The translations under genes and the position numbers were made by a program. From NCBI GenBank assembly GCA_951804985.1, contig OX638132.1, forward strand, positions 86,928,696-86,992,695: 64,000 nucleotides of DNA, read 5' to 3'. Shown here piece by piece: positions 34,691 through 45,654 of the stretch (within the stretch, counting starts at the first letter, position 1; each line of letters starts with the position of its first letter). The notes beneath the pieces are model-generated. The model did not search any database, was not told where the DNA came from, and saw only the letters and a program-made list of their open reading frames with translations. This stretch comes from Dryomyza anilis. Taxonomy: Eukaryota > Arthropoda > Insecta > Diptera > Dryomyzidae.

Positions 34691-37341
34691 TTCTGTGTGT
34701 AGATAACTTAAAGTCAAATTTTAAATTAAAATCGATATTTTTGGTAAATTTCATGTAGAATAAAATGTCAATTTGAAAGTAAACTTTAAATTGTCTATGA
34801 TTATGCGCCATTAATTTTAACGTTTAACTTTTAATTTGAAAATTTCATCTCTAATCATATCTACTATCAATAAAATTAAGTACAATAAATTTAAAAGTGG
34901 CACTATAAATTTAAAGTGTCGCATTAAAGTGAACATTTTGAATATTCATACGTAAATATTAAATTACGATTAAATAACATTAAAAATCCTTCATAATCAT
35001 TTGAAAAAACGTTTACAGAATTTTATAAATTAAGAACAAGTTAAATGAAAATAATAAAACAATAAACTGTTTTAATGGTGACGCAAAATGCGTATAACTA
35101 ATATTTTTACTGTCATAATAAATTAAAATGTTATAAAATATAGAAACTAATATCATTCAATTAATATGTTAATTCTAAACACAAAGAGATCTAATTAATT
35201 ATATCAATAAATATGAGTGAGTGAGTTGTTTATTATTAATATTGACGAATATATGCTAATAAATAATATAATTGCTATAATCAAAATATATAATCAAGGC
35301 TGTCGAACAGTTCATGAAAAAAATGACACATATATGTAGACAACTTTTTTATATCATTATAGAATAAAATCATTTTGAAGAGATAATTTATAAATATATT
35401 AAATCGATAAAATCGACAAAATACTAACATTATTTTTAAGATAATATAAAAATTCGAGTTTTGAAAATATAGAAATAAGAACATCTAAATAAAAATATAT
35501 GACTCTTGAAAATATGAATTTTTCAATATACGGAAACTTTTTGAAAGATTGACAGACTTGATACAATATACAAATATCAACCCTGATTGCTACAAATACT
35601 CAACTCATCAATTAAAAATTGTAAAATATAAAATGATTATGACAAACCACTTCAGGTTCAAGTTTAAAAAGGCAAACATTCCGCACTACTGCTCATTAGC
35701 TATAATAGGAGATTTTGCAAAACTTAACGGTTTAAGACGCCATCTAGGGGCTAAACGTGAACAAACACAAAATAAACCGAATTTCCGTATAATTCGCGCC
35801 TATTATGGTTTTCAATGAAAGCTGCATTGAATTAACAATCAGTATTGATTCATTGATTCACTATCCTCGCTTGACCCTGAACTTGAACCGTACGCAGTAT
35901 GATAAACGTAATAATGTTTGCCGAACAATTAAATCAATTGATTGAAAATGTAATAAATAAATAGATTAAAAAGGAAAACAAGTTATACGTAAAGAAAAAT
36001 TACAAAACCTGCAGTTTATACTTAGCTCCATAACTTAAAGCATGACTTGTCATTAAGTAGCTATAAATTACACTGCCCTATGACTTTCCACACTATCTAG
36101 GGTTTCTGCATGTCATATATTGTACCATGTAATATACATCTTCTCTATGCATCAAGTGTAAGTTCAACCCTCGTTTATCGGGAGACCTCGTTTCTGTACC
36201 TTCAAAAGCTTTCATTATCTGTTGCATTGACCTCGAATGCTCCACTCTACAGCAATATTTTCTAATATTATTAACTGCGAGTGTTTTTTTTTTTTCTTCT
36301 CTATCGTTGTGGTTTTTGTTGTAGTATTAAATGCAATTAGCGTCTGTCCGTCCGTCCGTTTGTCTGTATGTCTGTCGGTCGGTCTATCTGCCGGCGGTAG
36401 CAATGCGTTTAATTGTCGTGCTTCATGTCATCCCGCAGTTACTGCCAGTCATTATCCACAGCAAATGCAGTCGTCGTCATCGTCGGTTGGTTGGTTTTAC
36501 ATTAAGTTTAATTGCAGTTAGTTTACTATAAGCTAGCTGCAGCAGCATTGTGGTCTGAGTTTTAAACATTTTTGTGCCACATGTTGGGTGGATGCTGTGC
36601 TGAGTTGAGTTGAATGAATCACCAGCGCTCGCATTGACGCCTTATTGTCGAGAACGTCATCGTGCGGCGGCTCGTGTCGAAAATATCGACATTGTTTGGA
36701 TTTTTCTCTCAGGAAAATTTACAAACTTTTCCAACATCATGAGATGAATAGATTGATGGATGAGCTATTGTGTATTATTTCTGTTTATCACAAAAGTTAC
36801 TTTGTTCATGTCGTTAAACTATATAAGAGATACATGTTATAAGAGATATACTTATCTGGACATAATGTTCACTCATCATTATCAATTGTAATAAAGAACA
36901 GTGTAAGGGATTCAATTTTATGTGCATTGGTTCAATTAGTTCAACTATGGAATGACATGATATTCTATAATAGATGGATTCATGTTGAAGTAGTGAAAAG
37001 TTTGTGAATTATAGAAATTTACGAAGAAATTGCCTGAGAAAAATTCAGTATTTATTATAATTAGGCATATCAACTCAGAAATGATACGTGTTAATGGAAT
37101 TTAGTTGTTCGGGGATCATAACACATTTTGCAAGACGAATAATTTCTTCCAATATATGATGGAACTTTTGAAAATTCTTCTTCTATTCTACAGAATATTA
37201 TTTTTAAAGGTTATACATTTTTTAAAGGTTATGGGAGATCTATTAAAAATTGTGTTAAAACGTAATAACTCAAACTTAAAGTATTCATCGAAAGTTATCT
37301 TCTCCCTTACAAACAATACTCCGAAGACAAAAACAAACAAA
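34691..37341. other. Unassigned; pyrimidine microsatellite at 36,343-36,396
   Basis: AT-rich until about 36,180. Then 36,230-36,680 is GC-richer with a GTCC/GTCT-type simple repeat (CGTCCGTCCGTTTGTCTGTA). No coding exon recognised. The frame at 35,549-35,818 has no known domain. Confidence 0.5.
35736..35751 (-). promoter_or_regulatory. CTCF-like motif
   Basis: On the minus strand GCCCCTAGATGGCGTC fits the YAGRKGGCG core described for Drosophila CTCF. Untested single motif. Confidence 0.25.
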
Positions 37342-37349
37342 ATCTATAT

Positions 37350-39090
37350 TAGAGATGGGCGCGTGACTGTTCTTGATGGCACAGGCACGCCGATAGGTGA
37401 CACACACGAGCACGAGCCCGACGACTAAATGTACAGGCACGCACGAGAAGCACGATAAAACACGGGGTTTAAAGAGACACGAAGAAACACGGAAAAAGAC
37501 GACAAAACACGGAAAAACACAACAAAACACGATAATAGAACTCAAAAACATGAAAAATCAGGTGAAACGTGAAAAATAATAATTTTTGGATCCGAAATCG
37601 TTATTATAAATGTGTGGAACCGGAACTGTAATCGGAACCATTTTTTTTTGCTGGTTGTAATCGTAATCGCTAATTTAAAAACCTCGGAACCAGAACCGAA
37701 ACAGATATTATAGTCCCTGTCAGGGAATGCAAAGAACTGAAATCAGAACCGTTATGAAAAAATGTATGGAACCGGAATTGAAGTCCATTTAATTTTAAAA
37801 ATCATGGTACCCGAACCGGAACCGATATACCAACGGGTTTTAGTCACTGAATAAATAATTCAAAACTTAAGTTTGATACTGTTTTATTCTCTTAAATCCA
37901 TAAGTAAAACTAAAACAACAGATCTTTAAGTAAAGATTAAAATACCACGAAATTTATATTTTCTGAAGCTAGAAGTAAGGGTTTTTTAAAATTGAGGTAG
38001 AAACTGGAGATGGGCGCGTGCCTGTTTTTGATGGCACGAACACGCACGGGCACGCCGATATGTACCACGCACGAGCACGAGCTCGACGACTAAATTTATA
38101 GGCACGCACGAGAAACACGATAAAGCACGGGATTTAGAAAGACACGAAGAAACACGAAAAAACACAAAAAACACAACAAAACACGGAAAAACACAACAGA
38201 ACACGAAAAAGCACCGGAACCGGAATTGTTATTAAAAATGTGTGGATCCGGAACTGGAATCGGAACCATTATTAAAAAATGTATCGAACCGGAATCGAAA
38301 CCCATTTAATTTTTTGGTTCGAACCGAAATCGGAACCGGAACCAGAATTTTAAAAATTTTGGAACCCGAACCGGAACCGATATTTCAAAGGGTTTTAGTC
38401 CCTGTAATAAATAATTCAAAAATAAAGAAGTTTTATTCTCCGAAATCCATAAGTAATACTAAACCATCAGATTTTTAAGAACAGGTTAAAATACCACGAA
38501 ATTTGTATTTTCTGAAGCTGGAAGGGTTTTTTTTTTAATTGGGGAAGAAACTATAAAAAAAATTAATGGGCGCTTTCCTGATTTTGGAGGCACGGGCACG
38601 ACAGCAACTCAGCACGCACGGAGATTTTCACGCACGAACTCAGATTTTCGGGCGTGACACGAAAAAAGCACGGCACGCTCCCTCTCTAGTAAAAGTTTTT
38701 TCAACGCCATATTTCTTGCCGCTCTTTTGACATTTCTCTTCAGTAAGGTTTGCCATTTCATGATGGAAAGATATACGAGCCAACAACGAGTCGAAATTAT
38801 TAAAATTTACTACCGAAATTCGAATTCGTATATCTTTCCATCATGAAATGGCAAATCTTACTGAAGAGAAATGTCAAAAGAGCGGCAAGAAATATGGCGT
38901 CGTTTGCTGTCCCTGTCGCTCTACTTTTGTAGCGTCCCTGTTGAAAAACCCTTTAGAAACTATAAAAAAAATGTATTTTAGAGACACGGACACGCACGAG
39001 CACGACAGCAATAAGCATGCACGGAGATTTGCACGCACGAACTCAGATTTTCGGGCGTGACACGAAAAAGCACGACACGCGCCCATCCTA
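37350..39090. mobile_element. hAT-like non-autonomous element 1, perfect 8-bp target duplication
   Basis: Begins TAGAGATGGGCGCGTG and ends CACGCGCCCATCCTA, flanked by ATCTATAT on both sides (37,342-37,349; 39,091-39,098). Subterminal zones are rich in CACG words (CACGAGCACGAG; CACGAAGAAACACG). Inner parts carry degenerate GGAACCGGAA arrays. The block of CACG and GGAACC arrays is duplicated internally (about 37,350-37,840 and 38,005-38,400), and the right terminal block also occurs twice. No transposase frame; a mariner-type MITE sits at 38,692-38,953. Confidence 0.9.
38692..38953 (+). pseudogene. Mariner-type MITE with transposase N-terminus remnant and long palindrome
   Basis: Flanked by TA (38,690-38,691; 38,954-38,955). 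Right terminus TTGAAAAACCCTT; left terminus altered to AAAGTTTTTTCAA. Arms 38,703-38,777 and 38,827-38,901 are near-perfect inverted repeats. The plus-strand frame from the ATG at 38,760 reads MMERYTSQQRVEIIKIYYRN then runs into the palindrome and stops. QQRVEIIKIYYRNS resembles the first helix of an IS630/Tc1/mariner transposase DNA-binding domain, so this is an internally deleted, refolded descendant. Confidence 0.75.
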
Positions 39091-39098
39091 ATCTATAT

Positions 39099-40523
39099 TG
39101 ATGTCATCGATTATCAATTTTCATTTCTCCAGAAAATTTAGTTTTCCGAAATTTTAAATCAATTCCTGAAATTATAAATAAATTACCAATATTCTAAATA
39201 TACCCAAATATTCGTTTTTAATCATCTATATTGATAAATTCGATTAACAAAGTTGATTTCTTCAGAAACTTTAGTTTCCCGTAATTATAAATCCTTTTTT
39301 GATATTATATATATGCCTATATATTGGATATTGATAAATTCGATAACAAATTTGATTTTTTAGTTTCCCGAAATTGGCATCTAACTATGATTTGAATGCC
39401 ATAATCACGTAAAATCAAGAAAAAGCGAACATTTAATGAATGCCAGCCCATTTAATGGATAAACATATGAAAAATGCAACCCATATAGTGTATTCATCGT
39501 CATTTCAAGTTTACATCCCCTGCTGTGAAAATTAAAATAGATATTATTTTACGATATCAATCCAAATAAACAAGTAACTCAGCCAGCCCCGCTCGTTCGT
39601 TGAGTTTATGGTTGTTTTTGTTAATAATAACAACAAGACAGACCCACACCACAAAAATGGATAGGAGCCCACATATAGCCCAAGAAATACATTAAATTGC
39701 GTCTGTCTTTGTGTAAACACGAAATATTCGAATTTGAGGAGGCACAGGAAACAGTGACAGCCGTGTTGGGTGTGCAAGATGACATGCAATGCATACAGCC
39801 TCCTTACAGGCAGCCAGCCAGCCAGCCGAACAACAAACCAACCAGCCCACTTCTGCATCTGAATACAGCACACTTCATCCATCGCTGCACTGATCAAAGT
39901 GGATTGGATGCAAGCAATTCTCGTCTCATGTTTGTCAAAGACATGTGAGAGCAAATGTGAGCACAGCTGGAGCAGAACCAGTCCTTTGTAAAACATTTTT
40001 TTGTAGCCAGTCAGTCAGTTTGTGATTAGAAGAATATTAAATTTCTTTTCCAAATGCATTATTGTTTGTTTTATATTTTGGCGAAACATTTTGGTTTAAG
40101 GTCAGCATTAATTCTATGATTTTCAATTCTTTTTAAATTTTATCTAATTGATATAAGCTATTTCGTATTTAAAAATTGATTGTTGCGGCAAACGGGGCAC
40201 ATGATTACAGCAACAATGTTGAGAATGTTAAATTTTAAACCTATTAATATTTGTCATTTGAAAGTCTCACTATCTGGATTTTCGAATTTCAAAACTTTCG
40301 AAAATTTTGTTAACAATCAAGCACAAAATAAGTGCATAAGTATTATTAATTGAAATTCTACGTTTATTATTAATATAGAAATTTCAGAAAAGTATTAATA
40401 TATATTTCATTTTTCAACCCTCTCAAGTCTAGTTTTTTTCACATCGGTAATAATCAAAAATGTATGTTTGGCATAAGATTGGCAATATACTGAAATTTAA
40501 GTTGAAATAATATAAAATAGAAT
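39099..40523. other. Unassigned; GC-richer island 39,560-40,010
   Basis: The island (for example CAGCCCCGCTCGTTCGTTGA, GGCACAGGAAACAGTGACAG) contains a CAGC/CAGCC simple repeat and open frames on both strands without known domains. Possible host regulatory DNA. The rest is AT-rich. Confidence 0.4.
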
Positions 40524-40531
40524 ATATCTAG

Positions 40532-41431
40532 TAGAGACGGGCGCGTGCCGTGCGTTTTGCGTGTCACGCCCGAAAATCTTAGTTCGTGCGTAAATCTCCG
40601 TGTGTGCTAGTTGTTGTCGTACACGTGCGTGTCCGTGCCTCTAAAATCAGACACGCGCCCATTAAAGATTTTTTTTTTTTAGTTTCTCCTCCAATTTAAA
40701 AAACTCTTTATCAGAAAAAAAACAATTTCGAAGTATTTTAACCAGGGACAAACACAATTTGAAATATCGGTGTCGATTCCACACATTTTTAATAACGGTT
40801 CGGATTCCGGGTCCAAAAACCGAAACTGTTCCGATTCCGGTTCTTTGCGATTTCCAACAAGTTCCGATTCCGAAGAGGTTCCGATTCAGAGAATAAAACA
40901 GTAGCATAAAGAACCGGTACTGGAACTTTTTTTAAAAATGTGTGGAACCGCAATCGGAACCCATAAACCTTTTTTTGGTTGGAACCGGAATCGAAACCGT
41001 TTCTTTTTTTTAATCTTGGAACGTGAACCGACACCGATATTCCAAGGGTTTTAGTCCCATTTTGGGATCGCAAAGATCAGGATTTGTAACCGTAACCGTT
41101 TCGATTTTTTAAACCAGAACTGGAATTGAAAACGTCATTAAAAAAAAATGTGGAACCGGAATCGGAACCCATGTAATTTTTTCGTTAAAACCGGAACCAG
41201 AACAGAAACCAATATTCTAAAGGGTTTTAGTCCCTTATAATATTATTTTTCACGTTTTGCCTAGTTTTTCATGGTATTCCGTTCTTTTTTCGTGTTTTGC
41301 CGTGCTTCTTCGTATCTTTCTATATCCCATGTTTTATCAGGCTTGTCGTGTGTGCTTTTAAATTTAGTCGTCAGGCTCGTGCTCGTGCGTGTCACCTATC
41401 GGCGTGCCCGTCCGTGTCCGCCACATCTCTA
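40532..41431. mobile_element. hAT-like non-autonomous element 2, perfect 8-bp target duplication
   Basis: 900 bp. Begins TAGAGACGGGCGCGTG and ends CCACATCTCTA, flanked by ATATCTAG on both sides (40,524-40,531; 41,432-41,439). It has the same CGTG-rich subterminal and GGAACC-type inner arrays as element 1, in opposite orientation. No coding capacity. Confidence 0.9.
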
Positions 41432-41439
41432 ATATCTAG

Positions 41440-41695
41440 TGATCAAAGTCAAAAGAATACGAAATAAATTTTAAAACTAATAATAAATAAAATAATGTCT
41501 GAACACTCCAAAAACACAAAACTTCGAGCAAATGCCCATAATCTATTGGGAGACTATGTACTATTATTAGAATAAGGCAGAAGCAAATCAGTTCAAACTA
41601 ATTTATTTCAAGAGTGAGAGAATTATTTATTTATAATTCACTGAAAGATATTTTTCTAAAAATATAAATTTCTTTCTTGTAGATTTAGGCTATAT
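41440..41695. other. Unassigned AT-rich spacer
   Basis: Nothing recognised between the hAT-like and Helitron-like elements. Confidence 0.6.
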
Positions 41696-42164
41696 CTAGG
41701 TGAGATTGGTGGACTGGGCGTGGCACCTCCCATGCAACTCAAAAATTATATCAGCAATAGGCAAAGCAAATTTAATGAAATTTTAATCAGCCGTGTATTT
41801 CTAAACAGTCTTGCCGAAAGTGGCCGGTATTGGACCAATGAGCGTGGTACCCCCCATAGAAGGTATATTTTCGAGATAGTGTATGTCGACAGTTATTACA
41901 GTGATATCAAGATATTTAACATTAGGGTATACCGGACACTCCATATTCTTTAAACTTACCACACCGTGTGGTGAACACACCGTTACTCACCACACTAAAA
42001 CTCACCACACTGAAAATCACCACACTAAAACTTCTACTGGAAGAACTACGGGGAAAATTTTGACAGGGAAAAGCAGTCCGAGGAAGAATTATTTTTGTTT
42101 TGGTTACTACATTTATAACACCAATAAAAAAAAACATCCACAGCGAAGCACGGGTCCCTATTAG
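41696..42164 (+). mobile_element. Helitron-like element, degraded
   Basis: Shares GTATTGGACCAATGAGCGTG, TGTATGTCGACAGTTATTAC and a short CACACTAAAACTCAC repeat with the element ending at 48,793. The 3' end GCGAAGCACGGGTCCCTATT AG resembles Helitron termini (hairpin then CTAG), with the hairpin decayed. The left boundary is uncertain. Confidence 0.6.
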
Positions 42165-42242
42165 TTTAAATCTAAAACAAATTGGTCTTTGGTTGAAAGA
42201 TAATGTTTATTTAAAAAAACAAATGTCTTTCGTTAAGAGTTA

Positions 42243-43482
42243 TATGGGCCATTCCACACCAAATCGACCAAAAAAAGTCAAATTTGAGATTTTAACTTTT
42301 GGATTTCAATAAAATTTCGGCAACTGATAAAGGGTATCCAGATATGTACTGACCAATTTTTTTTTATATTTTTCGCCCACTACTTCCAGAGATACAGCGG
42401 CTCAAAGTTACAAAAAATGGGCCAAAAATCACTTTTGTATGGTTGTTTATATTTAAACATCTCTTGAACTAGAAATGCTAGAAACTCCACTGATGGCTCG
42501 TTTTAAGCTAAAAGAACAGGCTTTTAGAAAAATTAAGTTGTAACTTCTAAACGTGAACATGTGGTCCGTGGTCATAATCCTTGCATTTCGAAATTGATGT
42601 CCTTAAAAATTACCCTTTTTAAAATTCTGAAAAAAAATCCTAAATTTTCGTCAATTTATTGTAAATGTTCATGCAAAATTTCAAGATGGTGTATTTACGG
42701 CATCATATTTTAAAAAATAATGTTCATAATTTTTATTTATTTTTTTATATAGCAAAAAAAAAATTTTTTTTTTCTACAGTAAGTCAGTTTTATCTTATTC
42801 AATCTAGATTTTGAGATATTAATTTTGGGATATAGTTTTTACGATTTTCGAAAAATGGTATATATCTCAATAACTAGAGACAATTTGATGAAACTGACGC
42901 CATTTTCGAAATCAGAGTTACATAATCATTGAAAAATTATTGCAAATTTTACTTTTGAAAAAATATATTTTTTTTTAATACAAAAAATATGTAAAAATTT
43001 TAAAAATTAATTTTTAAAATATGATGCCATCAAAATACCATTTGATGGATGAAATTTGGCATGAATATTTATATTAAATCAACCAAAATATGTGATTTTT
43101 TTCAGAATTTTAAAAAGGGTCCTTTTTAAGGACATCCATTTTGAAGTGCATGGGTTATTACCACGGCCCACATGTTCAAGTTAAGAAGTTACAACTTAAT
43201 TGGTATAAAAGCTTGTTCTATCAGCTTTCAAACGAGCCATCAACGAGTCATTCCTGGTATTTCAACTTTAAGAGATATTGAAATATGAACAACCATATAA
43301 AAGTGATTTTTGGCTCATTTTTAGTAAATTTGAACCACTGTATCTCTGGAAGTAGTGGGCGAAAAATAAAACAAAAATTGATCAATGCATATTTCGATAC
43401 CCTTTATTAGTTATGCGAATTTCATTGAAATCGAAGAAGATGAGTTCCAACCGCTGGTCGATTTGGTGTGGAATGGCCCATA
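42243..43482. mobile_element. Complete GGGCCATTCCA-terminus palindromic element
   Basis: 1.24 kb. Ends TATATGGGCCATTCCACACC and complement, and the inverted similarity extends a few hundred bases inward (CCACTACTTCCAGAGATACA against TGTATCTCTGGAAGTAGTGG). Flanked by TA or TATA. The centre (about 42,560-43,160) is also internally symmetrical (phrases around AAATTGATGTCCTTAAAAA and its near-complement). No protein frame. Confidence 0.85.
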
Positions 43483-43617
43483 TACCATATATGTTTTAAA
43501 TGTCCTTTGTTTTAAATGTTTGTCTTTAAAAGTTATTAGTAGACAGAAAATTCAATTGGTCGCATTTTGAGGGAATTTTAGATTGTTGCAAAAATTGAAA
43601 GGAGAAACATAAAAATG

Positions 43618-43870
43618 GTTTGTTGGAAAATGTTGTTTTTGAACATTTCGTTGTTTTTGTCGATCAAAAAAGTTTGTTAATAATTTTTTTTTCGAAATTT
43701 TGCATCATTTTTTTTTATTTGAATAATAATTTTTTGTTGGAAAATGTTGTTTTCGAACATTGCGCTGTTTTTGTCGTCGAATTATATAACAAATATTTTT
43801 TGTTTTTCGAACATTGATGTTTTTGTCGTATACACATTTTTTTTGTTGGAAAATCTTGTGTTCGAACGTT
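43618..43870. repeat. Imperfect tandem repeat, about 110-115 bp
   Basis: TGTTGGAAAA starts at 43,621, 43,735 and 43,844, each followed by a variant of TGTTGTTTTCGAACATTGCG and TGTTTTTGTCG in the first two. Between them are T-tracts. The spurious frame reads LLENVVFEH repeatedly. Confidence 0.75.
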
Positions 43871-45037
43871 ATAAAGTATATTTAAAAAAGTATAAATATT
43901 TTGAACCAGTGCAATTTGCATTAGTTTTTGCATTAATAATTTTAATTATATTCGACATTCTAAATCATATTTTTATAAGTTCTCAGCATTACGGTCTTAT
44001 CATGTTGGACATGTTCTCTGTTCGGGTAATGACAGGAAAAAAGACAATTTTGAGTTCTCGATCATGAACCATTCACAATTTATGCGAGTGCAATCTTAAT
44101 TAATAAACCACCGCTGATATTCGACGAATCAACAGAAGGGGGCAAATCCGCCCCTTCTATTCAAATATTTTCAGTTTCATTAAATAACATTATTTAAATG
44201 TATTTTAAATTTAAAATAATTTGGATCATTTGGCGTATTTTAATGGTACATGAAACATTTGGCGCTGTTTGAAAGAAATTATTTTTGGCGCCAAACAACT
44301 AAATGTTTTTTTTTTTTGAAAAGTCTTCACACTAATTTTATTTTCTGCAATATATTACAAAAATAACAAATTAAAAAAATTTTTTAAAATTTTAAAAATA
44401 AAAAAAAAACCTTATAAACTTTTAACAGGTTGAATTTAGTAAAAAAAATCATCTAAATTAAGACATCATTTAGCACATTGCATGTTATTTGGCAATATCA
44501 GACACTTTGACACAAACACGCAGCCATTGACACACACAGATACAAACACCCGCACACATACACCGACGAATGCATTTGGAGCACATACACTTGAAGCGGA
44601 AAATTGCGTTTTCACGTTGATTTCGTGTAACTCATCACATGATGCGCTCAAGTGTGTGTCGTGCAAAAAAAAACGTTGCAGCACAAAAAACAAAAAAAAA
44701 AATTAAAAAAAAAAAAAAACAGACTTGAAATTTCTGAGATTTGTCGTTGCTGCAAATTGTGCAACTTTTCGCAGTTTTGAAATAGAAACTCATAGGTTGG
44801 CAATGAATTTAATGTTAACAGCGCGACATTTTGCAACATTAGCAACAGCGCCGGCAACAACAACAGCAACCAACATGCATCAGGTGAAAGTATTTAAGTA
44901 TTTAAAAGATACAGATGTGCGGCGCCCAGACGCAAACGTCGCACGGTGTATAAAATGAACAATATTTTGAACATAATTATTTTATTTATTTTATTATTTA
45001 TTGTATTTTTATTTATTATTTATTTAAAAAAAACAGT
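43871..45037. other. Unassigned; CA-rich patch 44,500-44,680
   Basis: Contains a CACACA-type patch (GACACACACAGATACAAACA), an A-rich stretch at 44,690-44,720 and a less biased stretch 44,720-44,955 with no recognisable domain. Confidence 0.5.
44228..44295. promoter_or_regulatory. Cluster of three E2F-like motifs
   Basis: ATTTGGCG at 44,228, ATTTGGCGC at 44,257 and the perfect palindrome TTTGGCGCCAAA at 44,284-44,295 lie within 68 bp of AT-rich DNA. E2F consensus is TTTSSCGC. No promoter or gene is evident next to it. Confidence 0.25.
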
Positions 45038-45654
45038 TGGGAAGGTTAGATCACATGGGAATTTGGGGTTATTATGATAGTTAGGATTATCAAAATTATA
45101 GTCGGTCTAAGCCTAAGGGTATACAAATCCTGAAAATAACTACAAACTTTCAATCGCTGAAGAATTTCCATTCATTTGATACCCATATTTACAAATGGAT
45201 AGGTGTATCGAATTTCGATTTTTTTTTGGGAACCACAAGTCGTTTCGCGGGAAAACATTATTTCCATGTATTTGAGCATGAAGTCAATATATATTTGACC
45301 AAAAAAGTTTACCTAAGCACGTATACAGTAAAACTGAACCGTAGATGTAAATTTTATATGAGTTATTTGAATATAAATGGTCAGATCACGAGTCACAATG
45401 GACCGATATGCCTAATTTTTTCGCACATACAGCGTAGGTGTATAAGTAATCTAAATTATGAGTTTCATTTATCTAACTCTTCAATTGTTTAAGTAGTATG
45501 GATTTCAACAGATAGACAGACGGACAGACGGACATCGCTAAATCGACTCAGGAGGTCATGGTGATCAAGATTATATATATATTTTTCCATACCGGAGATG
45601 CTTTTTTCTGGTTGTTACAAACGGCGTACCTATCACTTTTAGTGTAGGGTATAA
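45038..45654 (+). mobile_element. Dispersed repeat, copy 2
   Basis: Begins TTGGGAAGGTTAGATCACAT and ends TTTTAGTGTAGGGTATAAA, as copy 1 (14,417-15,078). It lacks about 60 bp of copy 1 after GGTCTAAGCC and has an extra AACCACAAGTCGTTTCGCGG before GAAAACATTATTTCC. The direct repeat of CAGACGGA near the 3' end is expanded here. Confidence 0.7.
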
